Assembly: GCA_011033025.1 (NCBI GenBank)
Contig: WFMF01000005.1
Location: 1,488,001-1,552,000 of the forward strand
Reading direction: 5' to 3'
DNA from: Beroe forskalii
Lineage: Eukaryota > Ctenophora > Nuda > Beroida > Beroidae
Length of the DNA: 64,000 nucleotides
A program made the translations under genes and the position numbers. Shown here piece by piece: positions 37,030-48,511 of the stretch (the first letter of the stretch is position 1; the number at the start of each line of letters is the position of its first letter). The notes below the pieces were generated by a model. It ran no database searches. It was not told the DNA's origin and saw nothing but the letters and a program-made list of their open reading frames with translations.

Positions 37030-39232
37030 TTAAATAATACCTTGTGATTATAGCAGCTTGTGATTATAATACCCTGTGATTAGTTGTAAGCAGGAATAAT
37101 TCTGAACTTGTACAATATTTCAGATAGATTAAAGTAGACGCTAGTAGTCTATTAAATAAGTATAAGTAACGAGCTGAATTATTTTGGGGTCACTATCTGC
37201 CATAATTTCTTAATTTTGTCAGTACCAAATTTAGATAATGATGTATAAGTCTGTTGCGGTCTGTTGTTGTATAATAATGCTCAATGTATTCTCGAACTTA
37301 TGTTGCCCGAAGATCTTGGCAATGAATTATTCAACTCAAAGTCAAATAACACGCGATCCAAGCTTACCAACACTTTCACCACTGAAAACTTAGTGTCTTT
37401 GAGCTCTGGAATGTGATATTTTTGAGAAACAGGTTTGTTGCACCATCCAAGAAGCACTGCAGATGTCTCATATGATTTGAAATCAATCTTTTCTAGCTGC
37501 AAATTGTGAAATTGTAGAATACTGAATATTAAAACCAGAACGGGTATAATATTGGACACCTGTGTTGCTCATTCCCCGTGTTTGTCACTCAGTCCAACAG
37601 CAGCTGTACCCAGGCTCTAATTGTGTGAAACTCGAAACTACACAACACTACATGCGTGGTATTATTATCCTGATTCTAAACCGGTGTAACAGAGCATGTC
37701 GGAACCTGGGAGCGCTGGAGATATAACCTGGAACTTGCCAGAACCTGCAACCGATTAGAAAGGTCACCGTGCTTTTCATTATAATTCCTAACATCCTATA
37801 AGATCTCAGCGTTTCTTGACGTCTGAACCCTCCTATGATAATGATAATATGAAGCTGAAGTTCTACCATTTATCACTGATATGATATTTTGTGAGTGTCA
37901 TATGGACACAACATACTTATTACTTAGAAGATTTACTGATAGTATTTATGAATCACTTTAACAGATATTCGATATGATGGATTTTATCATGGATTGAAGT
38001 CCATATATTAGTATTTAACTCAGATGTTTGGACACTATAAGGACATGTCTCATCGCGAAGTTACCATCATGTCAGAGACTGCTATATTATGGCTAGCATG
38101 ATCTTACTCTAGATATCATAGAACCTCACTAAACTTCACTACAGATCTGTCAACTAATAATGATACGCTAACATGTCAGATGAAGATGTTTTACCGTGTT
38201 TGGTATGATTACTTCGCCGTTCTGCATCTGATAAAGGTCACGTGACTTCAGATGCTGTCACGTGACATGACGTATGTGTCACGAGACCAAACACAAGCAA
38301 AGCTCGAATGAAGCAACTCGAATATGTGCCTATATTTAGTCGTATAAAACTATAAAACTGAAATGTTTAAATGTATTGAAACCCCGCCTTGCTTTAAAAT
38401 CAAAACACAAAACGCATGGTTGCTGAACTTGGGTCTTGCATTACAATGAATATTATTCTCTCACATAATGTCATAGTGCACTCGCGTCATGACGAGATGG
38501 CGGCTGAATGGAGAAGTAATGAAACCCCAGCCCCGGATTGCAGACCTACATAATGAATGTACTCAAATACACAATGAATCATGTACTAAAATACACGTTT
38601 GCATACATGTAATGCACACAATACTCACGTGTACTAAATACTAATCTCCATACATACAATGAACAATACAATGAACACACCGGTGTCCGGTGTGTTTGTA
38701 AATTAGGGGCCTCTCAATCGCATTACTCCTCCTCCTCCTCCCTTTAGGGAGGTTTGTTGTTGTGGCTCCTAGTAATAATGAGCAGGGTTAATTATGGAAG
38801 GAATCACTGCTGCTTTGATCTCTTCCCTCCTTCATCCCGTTACCCCTCGTCTCTTCTGCAAGTTAAAAGTTCTTACTGCTTGACTTGCTTTTTGCCATCT
38901 CTATTGGTATTAATATTATGTCGATTGTCGAGTTTAAACTTTGAGAGTTTCTGATGATATATTGATCTATAGATGAATGTAAGAAGATGTTCATCATGTT
39001 TTATTACAGAAAATTGTAGTCGTAGCTATTCGACAAAACACGTCGCTCAGTTGACCGACAATTATAAATGGTGTATTGTTCTTGTTACAACTTTTGCATA
39101 ACTTTTGGTTTCTTGTTTCGTCTTCGAGAATCACTGGATCAGTGACTGGTCCAGTTTGTTTATTGTGAACAGGACTCAGAGGACACTGTTTAAAGGGACT
39201 GTGTTATTAAATACCCAAGTAACTAGGTCAGT
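37030..39232. other. No gene seen; intron or intergenic DNA
   Basis: AT-rich. CCTCCTCCTCCTCC near 38,728-38,742 is the only simple repeat. Whether this is an intron depends on whether the HTH exon is spliced to the kinase exons. Confidence 0.4.
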
Positions 39233-39295
39233 ATGGATGGTTGTAAGGGTCAAAGTGCTTCTCCTGTGGATAGTTCCTCTCTAGCTGCATCCGCG
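39233..39295 (+). CDS. Candidate first coding exon of the casein kinase II alpha locus
   Basis: An ATG two bases after a TCAG acceptor-like site opens 21 codons (MDGCKGQSASPVDSSSLAAS plus A) that stop at GCG|GTAAAT, a good donor in phase 0. The next kinase exon at 41,340 begins after CTTGGCAG in the same phase and reads [19 protein letters not shown], in frame with this exon. This would give the kinase an N-terminal extension of about 27 residues beyond the [10 protein letters not shown] start. It is an inference from phase and splice sites; initiation at 41,358 with this exon as 5' UTR is the alternative. Confidence 0.45.
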
Positions 39296-41339
39296 GTAAA
39301 TACTTCCAACTAGAAATGTTATCGAAAAAATGTTATAGAAATGTTATCGGCATAGATAGTAGCAAAAACGGACATTCAAACAAATAACTTTGATCACTTT
39401 GATGGATGTTTTTCGTATGAAAAGCTCGGTCCAAGAAGTTAGGCGACATGAGGTTGGACAGAGTTCTGGTTAATGCGATTATAGTACGAAGTTTAAATGA
39501 ATTATTTGGCTAATGTAATGACTGCCAAATACAAATCAATTTTTTGACGCTTCTGGACCCTAGTATAGTTCTCTCTTCACTAGTAAGCTACAATGTATAA
39601 ATTATGTACACCGCAGTAGTCAGTACTATACACACAGGTCAATATGCATACATCCATGATATTCATCAATACATTAATACAGCAATAGCTAAATGATCTG
39701 CTGCCAGCTGCCAGCACATCACTATTTTAATAATCGCATAATTGTATAATTATGCTCATAATTATGCTCATAATTAATCCTACACACACATCCCGCGATC
39801 TCTCCTCAATAGCACACACATTGTGTAACATTTAACTATGAGTAGCGTGTACTCATCGAGTGAGATAGTTATTACTAAACAGATTGAGATGTACTCTAGA
39901 GGAACTTACACTTGTTTGACAAAGAACTCTCAGTTGTAGACTTTCTGTAAAGTTCGCATTGCTGGCCTTTATTTAGCCGGCCCTGAGGACAAAAAAGACT
40001 CATATTTTTGAACCAAACATTTTTTAAACATTTACCAGATCAAGCATTTATACTCTGAAATAACCATTTAAGCCCATTTAACTCACTGGATTCAACTATC
40101 ATAAAACTTTCTGTGTTAACATGGTGAAATTTTCCTTTATCTTAGAATTTAAAAAATTATCTTTTGACCTTCGATTTAACCGGCTTTTAAACATCCATTT
40201 GGAAATAAATTTCAACGTCGCTTTCATCCCTAAGGTCCGCTTAAATAGGGTAACTTTCTATAGTTAAAACGATAAGGAATAATTTTCTTCTTTTACCCAA
40301 TAAGGAAATGAAACATTATTTCAAATTATAAATAAAAAAGAATCTTGAAGTTATACGCAAGTTTTTCACTGGATCCATATATTTTGTACTATGCACTTGC
40401 TTTTTATACGTAAACTGTACAACAAAAATCAGTGTTTGGCATGATGAGTGATGATCTAAGTTCTATGTAAGTTCACTAATTGCCACATGCTAATATTGGC
40501 CCACACAACACATTACTAATGTGCCAGAAGATGTAACCTGAAACCAGTACACACACCCTCCTCGTCTTGACATATGACATACGTGCAGATGTAAGACTTC
40601 TCTGTTGCAGCCAGCGTACATTAGTACATTCAGATGTACAGGTGTGTTATACACTGTGTGTATAATGTATATTCAATACAATACTCTGTTACATTGTTAA
40701 ATCTATGTATAGTTTTCATGAATCATGTAGAAGTACCACTTCTCAATGTACACTTCACAGAATCAGCAATCTCAGTCTGTCAACCCATCTACACCATGCA
40801 ACAATAGCAGTCAACACTCAACAGTGTCTTCTAAAAGGAGTAGTTAAGAGTGCCCGTATAAAAGCGAATGAAAGGTAGAAACTTGGGCGTTTCCGGTTTA
40901 TAAAAGTGTGTAGAGCTGAGGTAATACGTTACATCATGCTACGGACATTGGGTGTTACACTTATTTTACTACCTTCTAGCTCTAGTTAAAGTCTTACTCT
41001 CCTACCGCTGTAAGCTACTTGTTACATATACTGTACAGTAGCCATTGTCCTCTTTGTCCTTCCATTGTACTACGTTTCATTAGTACGCGATTCACTCGTT
41101 TTCTTCCTGCTAGTGTGTAGGGATTTCGATAAAGCCTCAATGACATTGCACTACATATTAAAACTTCGTCTGAAAAAGAACAAATTTTCGATGCCTGAAC
41201 TTTGTTTTTACGACCAAAATTATCAATCAATCAAGTATTTTAACCGCCTACGAAGTACGAGGACTCAAAATTACACTTTTCTACCAACTTAACAACTTGT
41301 ATCTGTAAGAAGTCTTGTAACGCCTCGTTCCCTTGGCAG

Positions 41340-44300
41340 GTCATCTCTAACACACAGATGAATGGAACATCCAGGGCCAAAGTGTACGCTGATGTCAATG
41401 TCAACAACCCCCGCGACTATTGGGACTATGAGAACCATCAGACTGAGTGGGGGTGAGTCCGCTGCTTGCTCTTCTCTTCTAACTTGCTTTCGTATTCATT
41501 AGTTCTATTTTAGTATATAGCTCTTTTTTAAACAGTGGAGAGGAAGTAAACTTTGCCATTCGGAAAATCATGTTCAGAATCACAGAGTCTTGAAACCTAA
41601 TTCATGCCTCCCATTCCCAAACCCTACAAACTTGTACCTTTCTGTATACAGTGCTCCAAGTGTCTGACCCTATCTCTCAATCCATGCCTCTCAAAACTCA
41701 TCCCCCTATACCGACCAACACAGTGTCTGACCTTCTCTCCCCAGGAACCAGGACAACTACCAGTTGGTCAGGAAGCTGGGGCGTGGCAAGTACAGCGAGG
41801 TCTTCGAAGGGGTCGATATTAGAACTCCCAACTTAAAGGTCGTCGTCAAGATACTCAAGCCAGGTCACATTTGTCAGAGGTCTGTGATATCTCAATGTCA
41901 ACAACCGATATTGTGTATATAGATTCTAGACCACTGATGGATGCTGGGCTGATATTTCAATCAAATAATGCAAAAACTGACAAGGGTAATATTGTGTATT
42001 CGTCTCAGGTTGGATCTTTCTTACAATATTTATGTTTGTTGCAGCCAGTAAAACGTAAAAAGATAAAGCGTGAAATAAAGATCTTAGAGAACTTGAAGAA
42101 CGGTCCGAACATCATCACGCTTATGGACGTTGTTAAGGACCCTATTGCACGGACGCCTGCTTTGGTCTTCGAGTACGTCAACAACCGAGACTTCAAGGTG
42201 AGCGGGCATTGAAATGAGCCGTTGTTCAGCGTTTCTAAATTTAAGATCATGCAGAATCCTGATAATTGCGAAATAGATTGTTAAGACATTCCAACTGAGT
42301 CAAATGCTTCTGGCAGCACACTAAATTCATACCTTGTTTTCAGCAACTGTATCAGACGCTAACAGACCTTGATATTAGATACTACATGTTTGAGCTGCTG
42401 AAAGCTCTGGACTTCTGTCACAGTATGGGCATTATGCACAGGGATGTGAAGCCCACAAGAATCCACTACACACGATCCATCTTGTTATGACGACTCTTTA
42501 TTGGTCCTCATTTTGTGTTTAAGAGTTGATAAAACCCAGATTTTCTGCTTGTAAGTAGGGTGTGCAGTTATCGGTCAGCTGCTGAGTTGGTCTTAACATA
42601 CCACGTGATAATTGTATGTCACGTGACCATGTTACATGATCAGTAGGGGTTGTCAGTCAGCGACTCTGAGACCCCTGCTAACACCTTCTTTTCAGGGATG
42701 TGAAGCCGCACAATGTGATGATAGACCATGAAAAGAGGCAGCTGCGTTTGATTGATTGGGGGCTGGCAGAGTTCTACCACCCTGGACAGCAGTACAACGT
42801 TAGAGTGGCCAGCAGATACTTCAAGGGTCCAGAACTACTCATAGACTACCAGGTTTCATAGCAAGAGGAATGTTTTCAGTTGAAGCTCGGGCAATCTTAC
42901 ACCTTTGATATGTCTCATGAAAACATGAATGTTAGTACAACTTTCCCAAAATATGGAGTTGTAAAGCGGGATATTCAAAAATCAAAAGAACACTCTTTCA
43001 GGAGTACGACTATTCGTTGGACATGTGGAGTTACGGGTGTATGTTTGCTAGCATGGTGAGTTTGCTTAGATTCTCTTCCTAGCTAATTGCTGATACGATG
43101 CCTTCCTATCGCGTGATTTCCCGCCAAATTGCTTGATACACACTAACACATGATGCAGTAAACTCGTTCGCTATATCGGCTTCTAGTCAATTGTATTCAT
43201 CGCAAAAGCAAGTCAATATGTACAGTTATACATTCGAGTCAAATTACGCCAAGTACATTCGAGATAATATGTTTAGATGTTGCTAGGTGTCCATCTTGAA
43301 TTTTCTCATCGCTGTTGGGGCATGGTTAGCGGTCACAATCTTAGACGGTTTTGTACTAAAACGGAAAGCGGGAAGGTCACTTTTTGGCGCGCGCGAATTT
43401 TACGATTCGCGCGCGCACACTGCACGCAACCATTAATTTTATTTCCCGGGTGGATCGACCGCGCGGCTTAAAATTTTAGTGCATTCATAAATTAAGCTGG
43501 TTATGAATGGATGATAGATGCATGAAATTAGAGAGAAAGAAAAGAGGCTCTTTTTGTCGTAATAAATTTGTGTGCTTTCAATGTGATCGATTTGGTATGT
43601 GCACGAACATTTTTCGTCATGCTCGATTGGGTGCTTAAAGTGGTGCTATACTCAAAATTGTGTCAACGTCACAGTGTTGGTATGTGGAATGTGCAAACGT
43701 AGTTATTCGTCACGCTTAATATGGCGTAGACGTAGAGTGGTGTCAACGTCATAGAGTTGGTATGCGCACGTAACGCTATTCGTCATGCTTGATTGGGTAC
43801 TGAGTGGTGTCAACGTCATTGCGTTGGTATGTGGAATGTACTTGTTTACCCATCTTCTCTGGTATAGGTTGGTTAAATGTCTCACCTTATTTTTACTACG
43901 AGCACGTTACGGTTTTTATATAATTTTCTTCATTTTCTATTTGTGGACTCACAAGTTACATTTAGTTCATTTATTGTTTATTTTATACTCTCTTTCTACT
44001 TAAAAAACTGATTCAAAGGCTTTTCATAATTCTTCCTCTAACCACATATCCGGAATTCTAATTTCACCTACATACCTTCTTCACTTGTTTTCCCATGAAT
44101 TTTAATTAGTTGAATTTCATTAGTTCGTTGTACTGGCATCAGCTTTGTGCTTGGGAGACAGACCACAACAATTATCTTATTCAATTTCCCTCTTACTCCA
44201 GCATTAATTACATTACCTTTATTAATAATTTATGCTATGATTTGCTTTCCATGAAGAATGCCTTTTATTACATTTAGCTGCGTCCCATGATTGTTTTTCT

Positions 44301-47300
44301 ACTTCCCCCTATTTCCCTTCGCTTACACTTACTTAAAGTTTGCTTCTATTCTATTACATTTACGTACTTAATACGTTCTTTTATTTACTGTCTTGGTGAA
44401 TGAGTACAAATTAAAGTAAGTTTTTAACACATTAAATGGGATGTTTACTTAATTATATGTTTATCTATAATTCTTTGTTTTCCATTAACTCTTTTCATTG
44501 AACTGGGAGCTTTTTTATTAGTTTGGTTACGGTTCGGGGTACATATGGAATGGTTTCACCTTCTATATGTGCGGCCTCCGGGGTGTAGGTTTCTTGGGCT
44601 TGGAGGCCGAAAAATCGTGTGTGGTACACTTTGTGCTGCACAATCACCCTTGCCCAACTGATGACCCATGTTAGCCCTAGAGCACTAACGTTCACTTTCA
44701 GGCCTTAAATTATTATTAAAAATCATAGAATCCTTTTTAAGCATGAATTACTGGAATGATATTACATAAATACATATGATTTAACCTTGCATGGTTACGT
44801 ATAATCGTTCATTTTTATATTGCTTTTTGTAACCCTGAGATATGGACTGATCGGACTACAGCACTTCTGTACTGTAGTTCATAGATTAAAATATGTCTGG
44901 GCAGTGAGTGTGTGCTCGTGGAGGCTTGATAGGCTCCCTTGACACGATACCTGTCGACAGTAATACGTCATGGGTGAGAGTCAGGTCATCTCCTAGCTTT
45001 AATTAGGTTAATTAGGAAATTGATATATTTTACCGCATAATTCAGCTAGCACCATAGCTGTCCTGGCTACCACCTGCGGCGACAGAAATGCTTGTGCGTG
45101 ATCACCATATCTCGAACCCTTTCTATGATTCAGGCTAGTTGGCGACTACTTTGCTTACACTTCAGCTCTAGGTATATTGACGGCTACTTGTTTACCCATC
45201 TTCTCTGGTATAGGTTGGTTAAATGTCTCACCTTATTTTTTACCACGAGCACGTTACGGTTTTTTATATAATTTTCTTCATTTTCTATTTGTGGACTCAC
45301 AAGTTACATTTAGTTCATTTATTGTTTATTTTATACTCTCTTTCTACTTAAAAACTGATTCAAAGGCTTTTCATAATTCTTCCTCTAACCACATATCCGG
45401 AATTCTAATTTCACCATACCTTCTTCACTTGTTTTCCCATGAATTTTAATTAGTTGAATTTCATTAGTTCGTAGTACTGGCATCAGCTTTGTGCTTGGGA
45501 GACAGACCGTCTATTTATACTTTTGTGGCTTACAACAATTATCTTATTCAATTTCCCTCTTACTCCAGCATTAATTACATTACCTTTTATTAATAATTTA
45601 TGCTATGATTTTGCTTTCCATGAAGAATGCCTTTTATTACATTTAGCTGCGTCCCATGATTGTTTTTCTACTTCCCCCCTATTTCCTTGGCTTACACTTA
45701 CTTCAAGTTTGCTTCTATTCTACATTACATTGTACTTTAATACGTTCTTTATTTACTGTCTTATTTGAATGAGTACAAATTAAAGTAAGTTTTTAACACA
45801 TTAAATGGGATGTTTACTTAATTATATGTTTATCTAATTCTTTGTTTTCCATTAACTCTTTTCATTGAACTGGGAGCTTTTATTAGTTTGGTTACGGTTC
45901 GGGGTACATATGGAATGGTTTCACCTTCTATATGTGCGGCCTGGGGTGGGTTTCTTGGGCTTGGAGGCCGAAAAATCGTGTGTGGTACACTTTGTGCTGC
46001 ACAATCACCCTTGCCCAACTGATGACCCATGTTAGCCCTAGAGCACTAACGTTCACTTTCAGGCCTTAAATTATTATTAAAAATCATAGAATCCTTTTAA
46101 GCATGAATTACTGGAATGATATTACATAAATACATATGATTTAACCTTGCATGGTTACACGTATAATCGTTCATTTTATATTGCTTTTTGTAACCCTGAG
46201 ATATGGACTGATCGGACTACAGCACTTCTGTACTGTAGTTCATAGATTAAAATACGTCTTCGTTGGCATTGAAGACAGAGTGGTGTCAGCCATCATATAT
46301 AAGGACGTGTGCTGCTCCTCTTGCCATTATTTCGATTCGTTATTTTGGTGTTTAACTTGTCTTGCTTAACGTGTTGTTAATAAAGTACTATTGTTGTTAA
46401 GGTACCGTTGTTGTTAAGGTACCGTTGTTAAGGTACCCATTAAGGTACCGTTGTTGTTAAGGTACCCAGTAAGGTACCGTTGTTGTTAAGGTACCGTTGT
46501 TGTTAAGGTACCCAGTAAGGTACCGTTGTTGTTAAGGTACCCAGTAAGGTACCGTTGTTGTTAAGGTACCCAGTTAGGTACCGTTGTTGATAAGGTACCG
46601 TTGTTGATAAGGTACCGTTGTTAAAAAGGTACCGTTGTTAATAAGGTACCGTTGTTGTTAAGGTACCGTTGTTGTTAAGGTACCGTTGTTAAGGTACCCA
46701 GTAAGGTACCGTTGTTGTTAAGGTACCCAGTAAGGTACCGTTGTTGTTAAGGTACCGCTGTTAAGGTACCGTTGTTGTTAAGGTACCCAGTAAGGTACCG
46801 TTGTTGTTAAGGTACCCAGTAAGGTACCGTTGTTGTTAAGGTACCCGGTTAGGTACCGTTGTTGTTAAGGTACCCAGTTAGGTACCGTTGTTGTTAAGGT
46901 ACCGTTGTTAATAAGGTACCGTTGTTAATAAGTTACCGTTGTTAATAAGGTACCGTTGTTAATAAGGTACCGTTGTTAATAAGGTACCGTTGTTAATAAG
47001 GTACCGTCGTTGATAAGGTACCGTCGTTGATAAGGTACCATTGTAAATAAGGTACCGTTGTCAATAAGGTACCGCTGTTAATAATGTACCGTTGTTTATA
47101 AGGTACCGTTGTTGATAAGGTACCATTGTAAATAAGGTAGCGTTGTTAATAAGGTACCGTTGTAAATAAAGTACCGTTGTTAATAAGGTACCGCTGTCAA
47201 TGAGGTACCGCTGTTAACAAGGTGCCGTTGTTTTAAAGGTACCGTTGTTAATAAGGTACCGTTGTTAACCTTCACTTCCTTCCTTTCCTCCCTTACCTTC

Positions 47301-48166
47301 ATTGCTCTAGTGAGCTACGATCTATTGATCCACGATATAGTGAGCTATGATCTTGTGAGATACGGTCTACTGATCCACGATCTACTGATGTGCGATGTAG
47401 TGATCCACGATCTAGTGAGTTACGGTGTACAGATCCACGATCTAGTGAGCCATGATCTACTGATCCACGATCTACTGATCTGCGATCTAGTGATCCACGA
47501 TCTAGTGAGCTATGATGTACTGATCCACGATCTACTGACCTGCGATCTAGTGATCCACGATCAAGTTAGCTTCTATCTAGTGAGATATATATTGACCTAC
47601 GATCTTCTGATCAGATGAAGTAATGAGCTACGATTTATTGATCCACGATTTAGTGATCCACGATTTGGTAGATCTCCCATGTAAACGGCTCCCATGTAAT
47701 CGTTTTTAAAAGCAATTATCGTATTTAAAAAACGATTGTCGCTTTGTGATACGATTTTCGCGTTTTGAAAACGATTATCGTTTTTTGAAACGATTATCGT
47801 GCGATAATCGTTTTGTCGCCGATTATCGTTTTGTGCAATTTTAAAATCCAGAGATTTTTCACCGTGCGAGCCCATTGCCCCATTCATTACTATTTTCTAC
47901 GTAGACTGATATAAGATTGTACGTGTTCGGAAAGATTGTTCATTTTTTCAAAACTTTTCTTTGTTTTATTCTACCTGCAACCATGATTAACAAAATTAAT
48001 TCCTCAGATTTTCCGGAAAGAGCCATTTTTCCACGGGCACGACAACTACGATCAGTTAGTAAGGATAGGGAAGGTATTGGGTACCGCTGAGCTATTCGAG
48101 TACGTAGACACTTATAACGTTGACTTGGACCCAAGATACAACGAACTTTTGGGAAGGCATGAATGA
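41340..48166 (+). CDS. CSNK2A: Casein kinase II subunit alpha, spliced; 3' end degraded
   Basis: Exons read 41,340-41,452, 41,745-41,863, 42,049-42,197, 42,344-42,441, 42,696-42,852, 43,002-43,055 and 48,008-48,156, with consistent phases. They encode the CK2 alpha kinase domain in order: ARVYTDVN-like start (AKVYADVN), [13 protein letters not shown], Gly loop [20 protein letters not shown], basic [27 protein letters not shown], catalytic loop [60 protein letters not shown], and [25 protein letters not shown] to ELLGR. CK2 alpha is the catalytic subunit of a constitutive Ser/Thr kinase. Oddities: the junction at 42,441/42,696 has no canonical donor; the last conserved exon ends AAG|GCATGA (GC donor) or reads GRHE-stop; the remaining C-lobe exons are decayed. 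The copy may be a degenerating paralogue. Confidence 0.85.
42439..42707 (+). repeat. 15-bp direct duplication bounding an intron in the kinase catalytic loop
   Basis: CAGGGATGTGAAGCC occurs at 42,439-42,453, at the end of one exon, and again at 42,693-42,707, at the start of the next. The intron between is 254 bases. The reading frame is continuous only if splicing joins CAC-AG to G-GAT, which gives a GG...AG intron. A GT...AG pair within the copies (GAT|GTGAAG to GTGAAG|CCG) keeps frame but drops Val-Lys, including the catalytic-loop Lys. Confidence 0.85.
43387..43416. repeat. Perfect GC-rich hairpin
   Basis: GCGCGCGCGAAT and ATTCGCGCGCGC flank a 6-base loop. It lies in the large intron of the kinase locus. 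Confidence 0.9.
43640..43838. repeat. Short tandem repeat, about 75-80-bp unit
   Basis: Three copies of GTGTCAACGTCA...GTTGGTATG...ATTCGTCA-type units. The third is cut by the start of the 1.3-kb repeat. A related GTGGTGTCAGCC stretch occurs just past the end of that repeat pair (46,280-46,292), so the pair seems inserted in this array. Confidence 0.7.
43839..44892 (+). repeat. 1.3-kb repeat family, copy A of the second tandem pair (5'-truncated)
   Basis: Starts at TACTTGTTTACCCATC, about 290 bases into the family unit, and runs to the common ATTAAAAT end. The stretch 44,495-44,720 is identical to 17,578-17,803 in the first pair, while other parts differ more. Confidence 0.9.
44924..46253 (+). 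repeat. 1.3-kb repeat family, copy B of the second tandem pair
   Basis: Full-length unit from GCTTGATAGGCTCCC to ATTAAAAT, joined to copy A by the same spacer sequence as in the first pair. It lies within the 5-kb intron of the kinase locus. Confidence 0.9.
46380..47275 (+). repeat. GGTACC minisatellite with two interleaved unit types
   Basis: About fifty units beginning GGTACC. The first half mixes a 17-base unit GGTACCGTTGTTGTTAA with a 12-base unit GGTACCCAGTAA; the second half is mostly GGTACCGTTGTTAATAA. It lies inside the kinase locus intron. Confidence 0.95.
47310..47665 (+). repeat. 15-bp minisatellite
   Basis: Alternating 15-mers TGATCCACGATCTAG and TGAGCTATGATCTAC. As the unit is a multiple of three, it gives a 118-codon repetitive ORF (47,262-47,618) that I do not consider coding. 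It is followed at 47,669-47,690 by TCTCCCATGTAAACGG, a piece of the MITE end found at 53,763. Confidence 0.93.
47695..47830. repeat. Cluster of ACGATTATCG words
   Basis: The ten-base word and its reverse complement recur about eight times with AAAA/TTTT spacers, giving many alternative hairpins just before the last conserved kinase exon. Confidence 0.75.
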
Positions 48167-48511
48167 TTCAAAGATTTTACTTCGCTTTCCAACTATAAAT
48201 CCAATCTTGGTGGTCTTAAAAGCGGCTATCGGAATTTATTTGACGATCAAACTCCAAATAGAATTATTTTTTACCTACTGGTATGTGTGCTCATAGGAGC
48301 ATGTTGAAGGTTACAAATGTATTGGCAGAAAGGGCTTGGCAAAGATTATCTGGAGCTTCGTGACTGCACAACATAGTCCGAACCTTCAAGAGAGAAGAGG
48401 AATTTGGGAAGGATAGTTCCTGCGTGAAAAGGAGCTATGGGAAAACGATCAGTTCTCTGTCCTTCTGCATACATTAACAGACCTAAATGAGGTGATTCTT
48501 CCTCGTTTCAG

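Noticed and set aside
47262-47618. 118-codon ORF of repeated DL-IHDL motifs
   Set aside because: It is the translation of a 15-bp minisatellite; a period divisible by three leaves a frame open by chance.
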